The translations under genes and the position numbers were made by a program. Below, piece after piece: positions 8,114 to 16,403 of a stretch of 64,000 nt of DNA. Numbering within the stretch: the stretch's first letter is position 1; each line of letters opens with the position of its first letter. The stretch covers positions 1 to 64,000 of the forward strand of contig NZ_CANTKB010000005.1 in NCBI RefSeq assembly GCF_947654165.1, in the 5' to 3' direction. The notes beneath the pieces were generated by a model. It did no database searches, had not been told where the DNA came from, and saw nothing but the letters and a program-made list of their open reading frames with translations. The DNA is from an uncultured Blautia sp. Its GTDB lineage: Bacteria; Bacillota; Clostridia; Lachnospirales; Lachnospiraceae.

Positions 8114-8902
8114 ATGGAACGAAAAATTGTATTAAAGCAGGATATACTGAATGCACTCTCTGAGGTTGGTGTAACTCAGGGACAGTCCATTATGGTACAC
8201 ACCTCTCTGAGCAAACTTGGGTTTGTTTGCGGAGGTCCACAGATTGTAATTGAGGCACTCATGGAAAGTGTGGGGGTAGACGGAACAATTATGATGCCGA
8301 CACAGTCATGGAAAAATCTTGACCCGGTTACAGGTGTTCATTGGGAAGAACCTGAACAGTGGTGGCAAACGATTCGTGACAACTGGCCTGCATATAACAA
8401 AGATATTACTCCTACAAACACGATGGGAGCAGTTGCCGAAATGTTCCGAAAATGGCCTGGTGTATTAAGAAGTGACCACCCTGCTCGTTCCGTTGCATCA
8501 TATGGTAAACACGCAGAATATCTCACAAAAGATCACGATCTTTCCAATATTTTCGGAGAAGGCTCTCCGATCGGAAAACTATATGAGTTGAATGGATACG
8601 TGCTTTTAATAGGTGTGGGCTATGATAAAAACACTTCGCTCCATCTTGCAGATGCAAGAGCTGGATATCCAAGTAAGCATAATTGCACAGAGCACAGTGC
8701 AATTATGGAGAACGGAAAGCGGGTTTGGAAAGCATATGATACCCTGTTTGTTGATGGTGAGGATTTTGTCCAAATAGGAGAGGCATTTGAAAAAGAGTGT
8801 AATGTATATAAAGCACCGCTGGGCAATGGAACGATAACCTTAATGCGGCAGAGAGAACTTGTGGACTTTGCCGTGAAGTGGATAGAAAAATACCGTAAAT
8901 AA
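8114..8902 (+). CDS. AAC(3)-family aminoglycoside N-acetyltransferase-like protein
   Basis: A 262-residue protein of the AAC(3)/YokD fold. Visible family motifs are SIMVHTSLSKLGFVCGG (about 24-40), DGTIMMPTQSW (about 56-66), NTMGAVAEMFRKWPGVLRSDHPARSVASYG (about 98-127) and LLIGVGYDKNTSLHLADARAGYP (about 170-193). Length fits the family. Members acetylate the 3-amino group of 2-deoxystreptamine antibiotics with acetyl-CoA, but many chromosomal Firmicute copies (YokD type) have unproven substrates, so resistance should not be assumed. Good AAAGGAG site. Its TetR neighbour suggests regulated expression. Confidence 0.85.
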   Translation: MERKIVLKQDILNALSEVGVTQGQSIMVHTSLSKLGFVCGGPQIVIEALMESVGVDGTIMMPTQSWKNLDPVTGVHWEEPEQWWQTIRDNWPAYNKDITPTNTMGAVAEMFRKWPGVLRSDHPARSVASYGKHAEYLTKDHDLSNIFGEGSPIGKLYELNGYVLLIGVGYDKNTSLHLADARAGYPSKHNCTEHSAIMENGKRVWKAYDTLFVDGEDFVQIGEAFEKECNVYKAPLGNGTITLMRQRELVDFAVKWIEKYRK

Positions 8903-8945
8903 CAGAAATGGAATCGTTATATAAAACAAACACAGAATTAATTCA

Positions 8946-8974
8946 AAAAGGAGCTCAAGCAAGCTCCTTTTGAA
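8946..8974. terminator. bidirectional terminator between convergent genes
   Basis: GGAGCT-CAAGCA-AGCTCC (8950-8967) is flanked by A-rich sequence on the left and TTTTGAA on the right. It can therefore end both the + strand acetyltransferase and the minus-strand permease. Confidence 0.8.
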
Positions 8975-11449
8975 CTATTCACTGAAGCGTATCCGATCGA
9001 TCAGTGATTCTTTTTTCATGGATTTTCCAATCACAGTGACTAACAACAATTGGATCAAAGCCATCACAACTACAATTCCGGTCACAGCCACTACAGGATA
9101 GTGATAATACATAATGTTAAGCATCTTTGTTTCTTTTGCGTAAAGAAAACAAAGATATCCGGCAAAACTGCCAATTCCTACAGAGCACAGAACAGCCCCG
9201 GCGGTATAGAACAGGCTTTCCAAGTGCAGCATACGGATTAATTGCTTTTCAGAAAGTCCAATGGCCTGCATGATGCCAAGTTCCTTTTTCCGCATGTGAA
9301 TACTGTTGATCATAGTATTGATCAGATTCATGATACAGATAAGGCCCAGCACCCCAAGGAACAAGTAACATCCTGTGGCAAGAAAAGACATTCCCTGTTT
9401 CCATATCATATATTCGGATTGCCAGGTTCTGCTAAGTTCTATACCACCGGTCTTATTGCACAGTTCCTCAATTTGCTTTTCTAATGTAGCATCATACTTT
9501 TTATCACCAAAAACAGCAATATGGTCATAACAATGATATTGAGATAACTGCTCCACATGTTCCTGGGCAGTAATAAAATCTGCAAAATCCACCAGGGAAA
9601 CCGGATATTTTCCAATGGCTGCGATTTCCAGTGTGATATCCTTTTGAACATCACCATCCATATATTGAAAATCAAGTTCATCTCCTACTTTCAAATCTGG
9701 ATACCAGTATAGAAGGTCTCCATTTAAAATCACCTTATTGCTGTTTTTCATTTCTTCATAGGTGATATGCCCTTCTATCAGTCCCGCTTCCAGCTCTTTT
9801 GCATACGTTTCCGGCATTCCGGCAAGATCGGCTTCATTTCCACCGGAAGGGAATTCTTCGTTTGACATAGCAATGTTAGAAAATGGTTCTATTTTTTCGA
9901 CCCCTTCCAGAGCGGAGAGCTGATTCAGCACTTCACTGGTCAGAGGATTCTTCTGCATTACCTGACTCCATTCCAGCTCCGGATGCTCCTTGTTTCCTGA
10001 TTCTGTAATGACCGAAATTTCATATTCTCCCTCAATACTCACATTTGCAGCTTCCTTTGGATTGGCACAGGACAATACGGTTGACACTGTGACAAAGAAG
10101 ATTCCGGTGATTCCTATGGAAAGGATGGTAAGCAGGGTCCGCTTCTTATTTCTCATAAGATTGGATTTTGTTAAGCGGAATAAATTGATGGAATCATATC
10201 CCTTCCGGATACTTTTGGAGGAACCATTTTCCCCGTTGTAACGAATCGCTTCTATGGGAGAAATTTTAGCGGCTATGCTCATGGGTTTCAAAAGAGAAAG
10301 ATAGACAGTCACAAAAGTGACAATAACCACCAGGAAATAAATCCATGGGTAGAAACAGGAAACCTCCTGATTCCGGATGATTTCTATGGTTACCTGATTC
10401 TGTAAGTCATCTGTTTCAAATTCTAAGAAATATACAAGAAGCTGGAACACTTTTTGTAAAAGCAGGGTTCCAAGAAGCAATCCCAGAGGCACTGCAACAG
10501 CAGCAATGAGATAGCCTTCCCGCAATACAATCTGGCGGATTTGATGCCTGGTAGCGCCAATTGCCTTTAACTGTCCATATTCCCGCACTCGCTGGATCAT
10601 GGAAATATAATAAATACTGTACAACGTAATCACACCGGCAAGCACAACAATGAGCATAACCACGACAATGGTTACATTCATCATGGGATCCACATAATTT
10701 GCACTCAAATATTCATTATTGATAACGATATCGTCTTCAGAAATCCCAAATCTTTCTCCGGTTTCTTTTATTTTTGCTTCTATGGCATATACATTGGTAC
10801 GGCTGTTACCTATGAGGCGGAAGTACACTTCATAGGTAAGTTCTTTTGGAGCATACTCCTGTTTTACAAAAGCATCCGAAACACAGGCGGTATATCGCTT
10901 TGCTTCTTCATTTGCATCGGTGTCACTGGACATCCCGCAGATTACAAATTCCTTTTCTTTCCTGTAATCCAGTCCGTCTTTTCGCTGAATCTGATAAGGC
11001 AGGGTAATGGTATCTCCCACTTTTTTTCCGTCCAGTCCCATGGCCTTTAGGAGACCTTGGGAAACCAGGATTTCGTCGGCCTTTTTTGGCAAATGACCTT
11101 CGGATGGTTCAAAACGCATAAATTTTGCACAGGTTTCATCAATACTGGTCATAAAGATGGTATATTCATCATTTGGAATCATTCCGGGGTCGCACCGCAG
11201 CCCTACGCTTTCGATCTCTTTCACTGCCTTGATTTTGGCAGTATCTTCAGGGGTAAGTTTTTGGTACATTCCATGATAGGTGGGATAAATCCGGTTGGTT
11301 GCCTCATACTGAATGTCCATCATTCCAAGGCCAATACTCGGAATCAAAAACAGCAATAAGGTAATCAGAGTAATTGCAATCCCTATGAGAATGTTCCGGC
11401 TCCGGTTCAGGCGGATGTTGGCAAAAGCTGTTTTCGTTTCGGTTTTCAT
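8975..11449 (-). CDS. ABC transporter permease with two FtsX domains
   Basis: An 824-residue membrane protein. TM1 is at about 18-40, followed by an extracellular domain of about 210 residues and three helices near 258-280, 310-335 and 368-390. After a linker there is a second unit: TM at about 432-455, an extracellular region of about 230 residues and three helices near 690-712, 735-757 and 780-803. Two FtsX cores carry YGQLKAIGATRHQIRQIVLREG and LGIMQAIGLSEKQLIRML. This duplicated layout is that of MacB/SalY-like exporters, not the ten-helix BceB permease with one large loop. It overlaps the ATPase gene by 4 bases. With the adjacent kinase/regulator it probably forms a peptide- or envelope-stress-responsive transporter; substrate unknown. 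Confidence 0.88.
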   Translation of the reverse strand: MKTETKTAFANIRLNRSRNILIGIAITLITLLLFLIPSIGLGMMDIQYEATNRIYPTYHGMYQKLTPEDTAKIKAVKEIESVGLRCDPGMIPNDEYTIFMTSIDETCAKFMRFEPSEGHLPKKADEILVSQGLLKAMGLDGKKVGDTITLPYQIQRKDGLDYRKEKEFVICGMSSDTDANEEAKRYTACVSDAFVKQEYAPKELTYEVYFRLIGNSRTNVYAIEAKIKETGERFGISEDDIVINNEYLSANYVDPMMNVTIVVVMLIVVLAGVITLYSIYYISMIQRVREYGQLKAIGATRHQIRQIVLREGYLIAAVAVPLGLLLGTLLLQKVFQLLVYFLEFETDDLQNQVTIEIIRNQEVSCFYPWIYFLVVIVTFVTVYLSLLKPMSIAAKISPIEAIRYNGENGSSKSIRKGYDSINLFRLTKSNLMRNKKRTLLTILSIGITGIFFVTVSTVLSCANPKEAANVSIEGEYEISVITESGNKEHPELEWSQVMQKNPLTSEVLNQLSALEGVEKIEPFSNIAMSNEEFPSGGNEADLAGMPETYAKELEAGLIEGHITYEEMKNSNKVILNGDLLYWYPDLKVGDELDFQYMDGDVQKDITLEIAAIGKYPVSLVDFADFITAQEHVEQLSQYHCYDHIAVFGDKKYDATLEKQIEELCNKTGGIELSRTWQSEYMIWKQGMSFLATGCYLFLGVLGLICIMNLINTMINSIHMRKKELGIMQAIGLSEKQLIRMLHLESLFYTAGAVLCSVGIGSFAGYLCFLYAKETKMLNIMYYHYPVVAVTGIVVVMALIQLLLVTVIGKSMKKESLIDRIRFSE

Positions 11450-12120
11450 GCCTGTGTCACCACCTTACCATCTTCAATGACCACAACACAATCTGCCATT
11501 TGGGCAATGGTTTCATCATGCGTGATCATCACCAGCGTCTGTCCATATTTCTGGACACAGGATTTCAAAAGTGCGATTACTTCCAATTCGGTGTGAGAAT
11601 CTAAGTTTCCCGTTGGCTCGTCGGCAAGAATTACCGCCGGTCTGGAAGCCAGTGCCCTGGCAATGGCAACTCTTTGTTTCTGTCCTCCTGATAAAGCATT
11701 GGGAAGGGTTTTTAGTTTGTCTTTGATGCCAATGGTCTCCACGATTTCCATGACATAGTTCTGGTCTACTTTTTGGTGATCCAGACCGATGGGTAGTACA
11801 ATATTTTCCCATACATTTAAGGATGGAATCAAATTAAAATCCTGAAAAATAAATCCGATTTTCTTTCGTCTGAAAACAGCCAGTTTTTCCTCTTTTAGTT
11901 GAAAGATATTTTTGCCGTCAATCAGCACCGTACCCTCATCGGGTCTGTCCAGTCCACCGATTAAATGTAATAACGTAGATTTTCCTGAACCTGAGCGGCC
12001 TACGATGGCTGTGAATTTTCCTTTTTCTATCATTAAATTCGTATTATCCACAGCTTTCACCAGGTTTTCACCTTTTCCATAGTATTTTTTTAAGTTTTTA
12101 ACTTCAACCATTGGCTTCAT
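11446..12120 (-). CDS. ABC transporter ATP-binding protein (MacB/LolD type)
   Basis: A 224-residue ATPase with Walker A GRSGSGKST (about 41-49), Q-loop FIFQDFNLIPSLNVWENI, signature LSGGQKQRVAIARAL (about 143-157), Walker B VILADEPTGNLD and the switch His in VMITHD. This is the MacB/LolD class that pairs with FtsX-fold permeases. A GGGAG site lies 9 bases ahead of the ATG. First gene of the transporter pair; its upstream region holds a BceR-like inverted repeat overlapping the kinase stop codon. Confidence 0.93.
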   Translation of the reverse strand: MKPMVEVKNLKKYYGKGENLVKAVDNTNLMIEKGKFTAIVGRSGSGKSTLLHLIGGLDRPDEGTVLIDGKNIFQLKEEKLAVFRRKKIGFIFQDFNLIPSLNVWENIVLPIGLDHQKVDQNYVMEIVETIGIKDKLKTLPNALSGGQKQRVAIARALASRPAVILADEPTGNLDSHTELEVIALLKSCVQKYGQTLVMITHDETIAQMADCVVVIEDGKVVTQA

Positions 12121-12200
12121 AAATACTTGCTCCCTTCTACTGTTCTTTATTGTTTATAAGTATTGTACAATAGAATCCTTGCAACTGACTGACAAGAACC

Positions 12201-12214
12201 TTACAGTTTTGTAA
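12201..12214. promoter_or_regulatory. BceR-type inverted repeat ahead of the ABC transporter
   Basis: TTACAGTTTTGTAA matches the TnACA-N4-TGTAA pattern described for BceR-like regulators of peptide-sensing systems. It overlaps the kinase stop codon and lies 81-94 bases ahead of the transporter start, so the adjacent response regulator is the natural candidate ligand. Confidence 0.4.
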
Positions 12215-13448
12215 TAGATAAGGGAAGCATTACCTGAAAACAGCAGCCCTGGTGGGAGGGATTTTCTTTTACCGTGATGGTGCCGTGCTGCTGTTCTATG
12301 ATTTCTTTTGCTAAATATAATCCAATACCGACTCCATCCCTTTGCAGTTCCTTTGCCTGCTCTCCCCGGTAAAAACGCTGGAAAATCTTGTGCCTCTCCT
12401 TTTTTTCTACACCCATTCCTTGGTCGATTACTTCAATCAGGGCATAGGAGGTTAATTTTTGTAAACGGATTTCCACTGTGGTGCCAGAAGGAGAATATTT
12501 GATTGCATTATCTAAAAGATTTATGAGAGCTTCCTGAGTCCAGCGGAAATCGTGAAAAACCATACATTCCACTGCTTCTACAGAAAATTCTATCTTCTTT
12601 TCAATTGCTTTCATGATAACCGTATTGACAGCTTCTAACAGTGTTTCCTTTATATTTCGTTTTTGGATCTGTAACTGAATCATATGATGTTCCAGTCTGG
12701 ACATTTGAAAAAATAACTCCATAAGTGTTTCCAGTTTTTCCAGGTCTTTTTTCCCCTGATTTCGCAGTTCTGCCCTTTCCTCCAGAGTAAGGCTTTCGTC
12801 ATCCAGCAATTCATAATTAATCTTTAAGGCGGCCAAGGGTGTTTTTAACTGATGGGAAATATCAGAGATCAATGTTTTGGTATGTTGCTGCTCATCCTCT
12901 AACCGCTCTGTCAGACGGTACATAGAAGTTCCCATTTTATCGAGTTCCTTCTGTAATTGCTCTAAATCCGGATTATCCACGATCATGGAACTGTTTTTCT
13001 CATAATCTCCCTGGATATAAGCATGCATGTTCTCAATGAGGACTCCCATGGCTTCCTGATATTCTTTTTTTCTTTCCCTCTCATGAAATTTGTGCGAAAA
13101 AGAGATACACCACCACCCTCCTGCTGCCAGGAAGATTTCTACTGCAAGAAAGAGAAAAAAGCTCTTGCTCTCACGAGTAGAAAAAATGGAATATCCATAA
13201 GCCTGCTTGATTTGTAAGGCTTTTTCTTCTATCTCTTTTTTATTTGCAGATGCGGAAACCTCTTTTTCCTGCATTCCAATCAAGAGTCCCTCTGCTTCTG
13301 GAAGTTCCAGGGCTAAAGCTGCTGTTGTTTCCAGGTTTTCTCTAAAACGTTGATTTAAATAAAAACCAGCCGTTGCAAACATGATGAGAATCAGCAGCAA
13401 ACCTGTCCAGAACAGTATGTTTATTCTTTTCTTACCTTTTCTGTCCAT
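12201..13448 (-). CDS. sensor histidine kinase
   Basis: A 415-residue kinase with TM1 at about 10-31, a short extracytoplasmic segment of about 65 residues, and TM2 at about 97-118. A HAMP-like linker (about 135-185) leads to the H-box SDISHQLKTPLAALKINYELL, with the phosphorylated His at about 199. The ATPase core shows LINLLDNAIKYSPSG, IFQRFYRGEQA and GVGIGLYLAKEI. The small sensor region suggests sensing near the membrane or through the transporter. It overlaps the response regulator's 3' end by 28 bases. It lies between its regulator and the ABC transporter, and all four genes run in one direction. Confidence 0.92.
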   Translation of the reverse strand: MDRKGKKRINILFWTGLLLILIMFATAGFYLNQRFRENLETTAALALELPEAEGLLIGMQEKEVSASANKKEIEEKALQIKQAYGYSIFSTRESKSFFLFLAVEIFLAAGGWWCISFSHKFHERERKKEYQEAMGVLIENMHAYIQGDYEKNSSMIVDNPDLEQLQKELDKMGTSMYRLTERLEDEQQHTKTLISDISHQLKTPLAALKINYELLDDESLTLEERAELRNQGKKDLEKLETLMELFFQMSRLEHHMIQLQIQKRNIKETLLEAVNTVIMKAIEKKIEFSVEAVECMVFHDFRWTQEALINLLDNAIKYSPSGTTVEIRLQKLTSYALIEVIDQGMGVEKKERHKIFQRFYRGEQAKELQRDGVGIGLYLAKEIIEQQHGTITVKENPSHQGCCFQVMLPLSITKL

Positions 13449-14095
13449 AGATATCCCAGTCCTCTCACATTTCCAATGGCATTTGTCTGTAATTTGTTTT
13501 TGAGTCTGCTGATGTTCACAGTTACGGTGTTTTCTTCTACAAACTGGCCTTCCATATCCCAGACATGTTCCAAAATCTGTTCTTTGGTTACGATTCTTCC
13601 TGCATTTTCCATAAGATAAATCAAAAGCTGCAGTTCTTTTTTACTTAGCATAACAGGCTCATCTTTTTCATAGACCTGCATGGTATTACAATGAACCCGG
13701 ATGTCCTTTGAAACCAGTATTTGTCCTTCTTGTTTCACAGCCCTTCGCATGAAGGCATTGACCTTTGAAATCAGTACAAGGAGGCTAAAGGGTTTTATCA
13801 TATAGTCATCTGCCCCACAGTCATATCCATTGACAATATCGACTTCCTGATCCAGTGCAGAAAGAAAGATAATATAAAGTTCGCTTTTTGCTCTTGCTTC
13901 TCTGCAAAATTCCATCCCATTTCCGTCTGGAAGAGAGACATCACTGATGAGCAGATCAATGGATTCCCGTTCTAGAAACCAACGGGCTTCTTTGATGGTA
14001 AAAGCAGAAAAAACAACATATCCCTCCTTTTTCAGTTTTAAAGAAATACCGCGATTTAGACCTTCATCATCCTCCAGTAATAAGATTTGTTTCAT
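13421..14095 (-). CDS. OmpR-family response regulator
   Basis: A 224-residue regulator. The receiver has EDD at 8-10, phospho-acceptor Asp at about 52 in LLISDVSLPDGNG, FLSALDQ and DYMIKPF. The winged-helix domain (about 125-222) has the KKELQLLIYLMENAGRIVTKEQILEHVWD block. The start at 14095 (MKQILLLEDDE) was preferred to the ATG at 14125 because the receiver fold begins there; the AAGGAGGG site is 11 bases upstream. It follows helD by only 7 bases, so helD and the signalling/transport genes may be one transcript. Confidence 0.9.
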   Translation of the reverse strand: MKQILLLEDDEGLNRGISLKLKKEGYVVFSAFTIKEARWFLERESIDLLISDVSLPDGNGMEFCREARAKSELYIIFLSALDQEVDIVNGYDCGADDYMIKPFSLLVLISKVNAFMRRAVKQEGQILVSKDIRVHCNTMQVYEKDEPVMLSKKELQLLIYLMENAGRIVTKEQILEHVWDMEGQFVEENTVTVNISRLKNKLQTNAIGNVRGLGYLWTEKVRKE

Positions 14096-14102
14096 ATGCG
14101 GT

Positions 14103-16175
14103 TCATCCCTCCTTTGTAATTTCATTTTCCAGCAATCTGCTCAAAGGTTTATCCCCAAGGAAATATAGCTGATGCAGTGCCCTGGTAATGGCTACATAGA
14201 GAAGTTTTGCTTCTTTTGGATGTTCTCCATAATGTTCTTCATCCGCTTTCCAGAGAATGACCGCATCAAATTCCAGACCTTTGGTAAGCGTTACCGGAAG
14301 TACCATTACCCCGTTATGGAAATCCTGTATTTCCTCCTGGATTCCAAGAAGGTTTCTTACTTCTTTTGCTTCCTCTTCCTCTCTGCAGATCACGGCTATG
14401 GTCTCAAAGCCCTGTTCCTGTACCTTTGCCACCGTAGCTTTCAGAAGTTGGTTCAGTGCTTCTCCTTCCTGGATTTTTATCTGAACCTCCTGCCCATGAC
14501 GGATCACGGGCTGTATTTTATAACTTCCCTGGGAAGCCTTTTCCAGCACCTTTCCGGCACATTCTGAGATTTCAATGGTATTTCGATAACTCTTTGCCAG
14601 AAGATAAAAGCTGTCCTGTTCTTTTTGAAACAGTACTTTTTTTAAGTCTTCCCAGTCATTCATTCCTGTTTCGTAGCGGATATTCTGGGAAACATCACCC
14701 ATTATGGTGAAGTAGCAGGTATCTAAAACCTGTTTCATCACATAATAGATCATCACACCGAAATCCTGTGCCTCATCAATGATGATCTGGCTGAATTCAT
14801 CGGCATCCTTTTTCTTTAAGATTCGCTTCCAGATCAGACATAATGCAGCGGCATCATATAGATCAAAACAACCTTTGTTTACATGACACAGAGTTTCCTC
14901 CCAGCCATTGTTTTCTAATGGGTTGTTCTTTACAAGCCAGAGCAGAAATTCCTGATATATTTGAAGTTCTGTCCATTTGTTCTTTGCGGAATGGAAATAG
15001 TTTCGGTATTCCTGCAGTTTTTTCTTTTTCTCATGTTCTTCTTTTTCCGTACAGAGAAATTTGATTCTGGAGGCAATTCTGGTATTTAAGAGTTTTTCTA
15101 ATTGTAAAAGGGAAAGCTGAGGATTTCGGTCTCTGGTCTCTTTCATGTTGGCTTCTGACAGCAGGATACCGAGTTCAGAATCCCTGATGGTATCCAGCAC
15201 CAAAGCCTGTTGTTTCCAGATAACCAGAAATTCTTCCAAAGCATTTACAAAATCCAGCTTACTTTTTACCGGAGCCATGTTATCTTCAGGAATCACCTGA
15301 TATTTTTTCTTCCAGGATTTTCCCATTAAATAGGGCAGAAAAAGGTCCATACGCATCTGCTGTACATGTTTGACATCCAGTTCCGGCAATCCGCTGCTGA
15401 TATAATTTAACAACATGTCACTGCTTCCAACAATACAGAATTCGGAAGGCTTGTACTTCTCTTCGTAGTTATAAAGGATATAGGAAATCCGGTGAAGAGC
15501 AACCGTTGTCTTTCCACTTCCCGCAACCCCCTGTACAATGATATTTTTAAAGGGTATATCCCGGATGATTTCATTTTGTTCTTTTTGAATGGTAGCGATG
15601 ATATCTCCAAGAACAGCTTCTTTGTTTTGGGCAAGATATTTAACCAGCAATTCATCATTGGCAGCCACATCATCGTCGTAAAAACCAAGCAGCTTTTTTC
15701 CTTGAATGTCATAAGTCCGTTTCTTATATAAATCAATTTCTACGGGTTGACTTCCCGGTACTACATAGTGTCCGTGGCCCAGTTCATTTTCATAATATAC
15801 ACTGGAAACAGGAGCCCGCCAATCTACGATAATCACTTCATTGGCATTTTGGGTGATTCCGTTTTTTCCAATATACAAGCTTTCTTCGGCACCATATGTT
15901 TCATCATGATAGTCGATTCTTCCAAAATAGGCTTTCTGGGAAGCTGCTCTGTTTTTTCGAAGGGAATTCTGGGTGTGCTCCAGAATATTTCTACCGGCCA
16001 CCAGCATGCCATAGGAATCACCTTCCCCTTTTTTTACTGCCTGGAAAAGCTCTGTTACTTCTTTTTTGTAGCGTTTTTCTTTTTCCTCGTACAGGTGGAT
16101 ATTGTTCTGGATGATCTCCAGACATTGCACCAGATGCTTGTTTTCCTGTTCTTGTTCGTTTTGATGTTTTTCCAT
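14103..16175 (-). CDS. helD: HelD-like superfamily 1 helicase (RNA polymerase recycling factor)
   Basis: A 690-residue UvrD/Rep-type protein. A long charged N-terminal coiled-coil (about 1-80, EQEQENKHLVQCLEII...EEKEKRYKKEV) precedes the motor, as in HelD, where this arm enters the secondary channel of RNA polymerase. Walker A GVAGSGKTT is at about 216-224, with IIDEAQDFG (Walker B) near 475, SYRNTIEI and the C-terminal LTKGLEFDAVI and YVAITRAL. HelD releases stalled RNA polymerase from DNA using ATP. Length is a little shorter than the Bacillus protein (about 774), consistent with clostridial forms. Confidence 0.85.
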   Translation of the reverse strand: MEKHQNEQEQENKHLVQCLEIIQNNIHLYEEKEKRYKKEVTELFQAVKKGEGDSYGMLVAGRNILEHTQNSLRKNRAASQKAYFGRIDYHDETYGAEESLYIGKNGITQNANEVIIVDWRAPVSSVYYENELGHGHYVVPGSQPVEIDLYKKRTYDIQGKKLLGFYDDDVAANDELLVKYLAQNKEAVLGDIIATIQKEQNEIIRDIPFKNIIVQGVAGSGKTTVALHRISYILYNYEEKYKPSEFCIVGSSDMLLNYISSGLPELDVKHVQQMRMDLFLPYLMGKSWKKKYQVIPEDNMAPVKSKLDFVNALEEFLVIWKQQALVLDTIRDSELGILLSEANMKETRDRNPQLSLLQLEKLLNTRIASRIKFLCTEKEEHEKKKKLQEYRNYFHSAKNKWTELQIYQEFLLWLVKNNPLENNGWEETLCHVNKGCFDLYDAAALCLIWKRILKKKDADEFSQIIIDEAQDFGVMIYYVMKQVLDTCYFTIMGDVSQNIRYETGMNDWEDLKKVLFQKEQDSFYLLAKSYRNTIEISECAGKVLEKASQGSYKIQPVIRHGQEVQIKIQEGEALNQLLKATVAKVQEQGFETIAVICREEEEAKEVRNLLGIQEEIQDFHNGVMVLPVTLTKGLEFDAVILWKADEEHYGEHPKEAKLLYVAITRALHQLYFLGDKPLSRLLENEITKEG

Positions 16176-16289
16176 GTTCTTACCTCACTTTTCTCAAATT
16201 TTTCACTTAAAATCTGAAGCAGGCACTCGTTCCCATCCTAAACGGCACCTTCCAGTTTCAGGCGGTCTTTCATTATAGCAAACAGAATG

Positions 16290-16332
16290 GTAAAAAACAA
16301 CTCCATGAAACAGGTTTTTCTGTTTTATGGAG
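16290..16332 (-). terminator. Rho-independent terminator of trpB2
   Basis: On the minus strand CTCCATAAAACAG pairs with CTGTTTCATGGAG around a 6-base loop, with one mismatch. TTGTTTTTTACC follows, 72 bases after the trpB2 stop. Confidence 0.8.
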
Positions 16333-16403
16333 CTGTTTTGTGCGATTTTGTGATACATCAAAGTTTGTTTTCGTATCTTGTATTTTTCGGTCTGAAGTTT
16401 CTC

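Noticed and set aside
8975..11449. BceB-type ten-helix bacitracin permease
   Set aside because: The protein has two FtsX units each with a large extracellular domain, unlike the single loop of BceB.
15747..16217. 156-residue ORF on the + strand
   Set aside because: Lies entirely opposite helD, with hydrophobic, Phe-rich composition typical of antisense shadow and no ribosome binding site.
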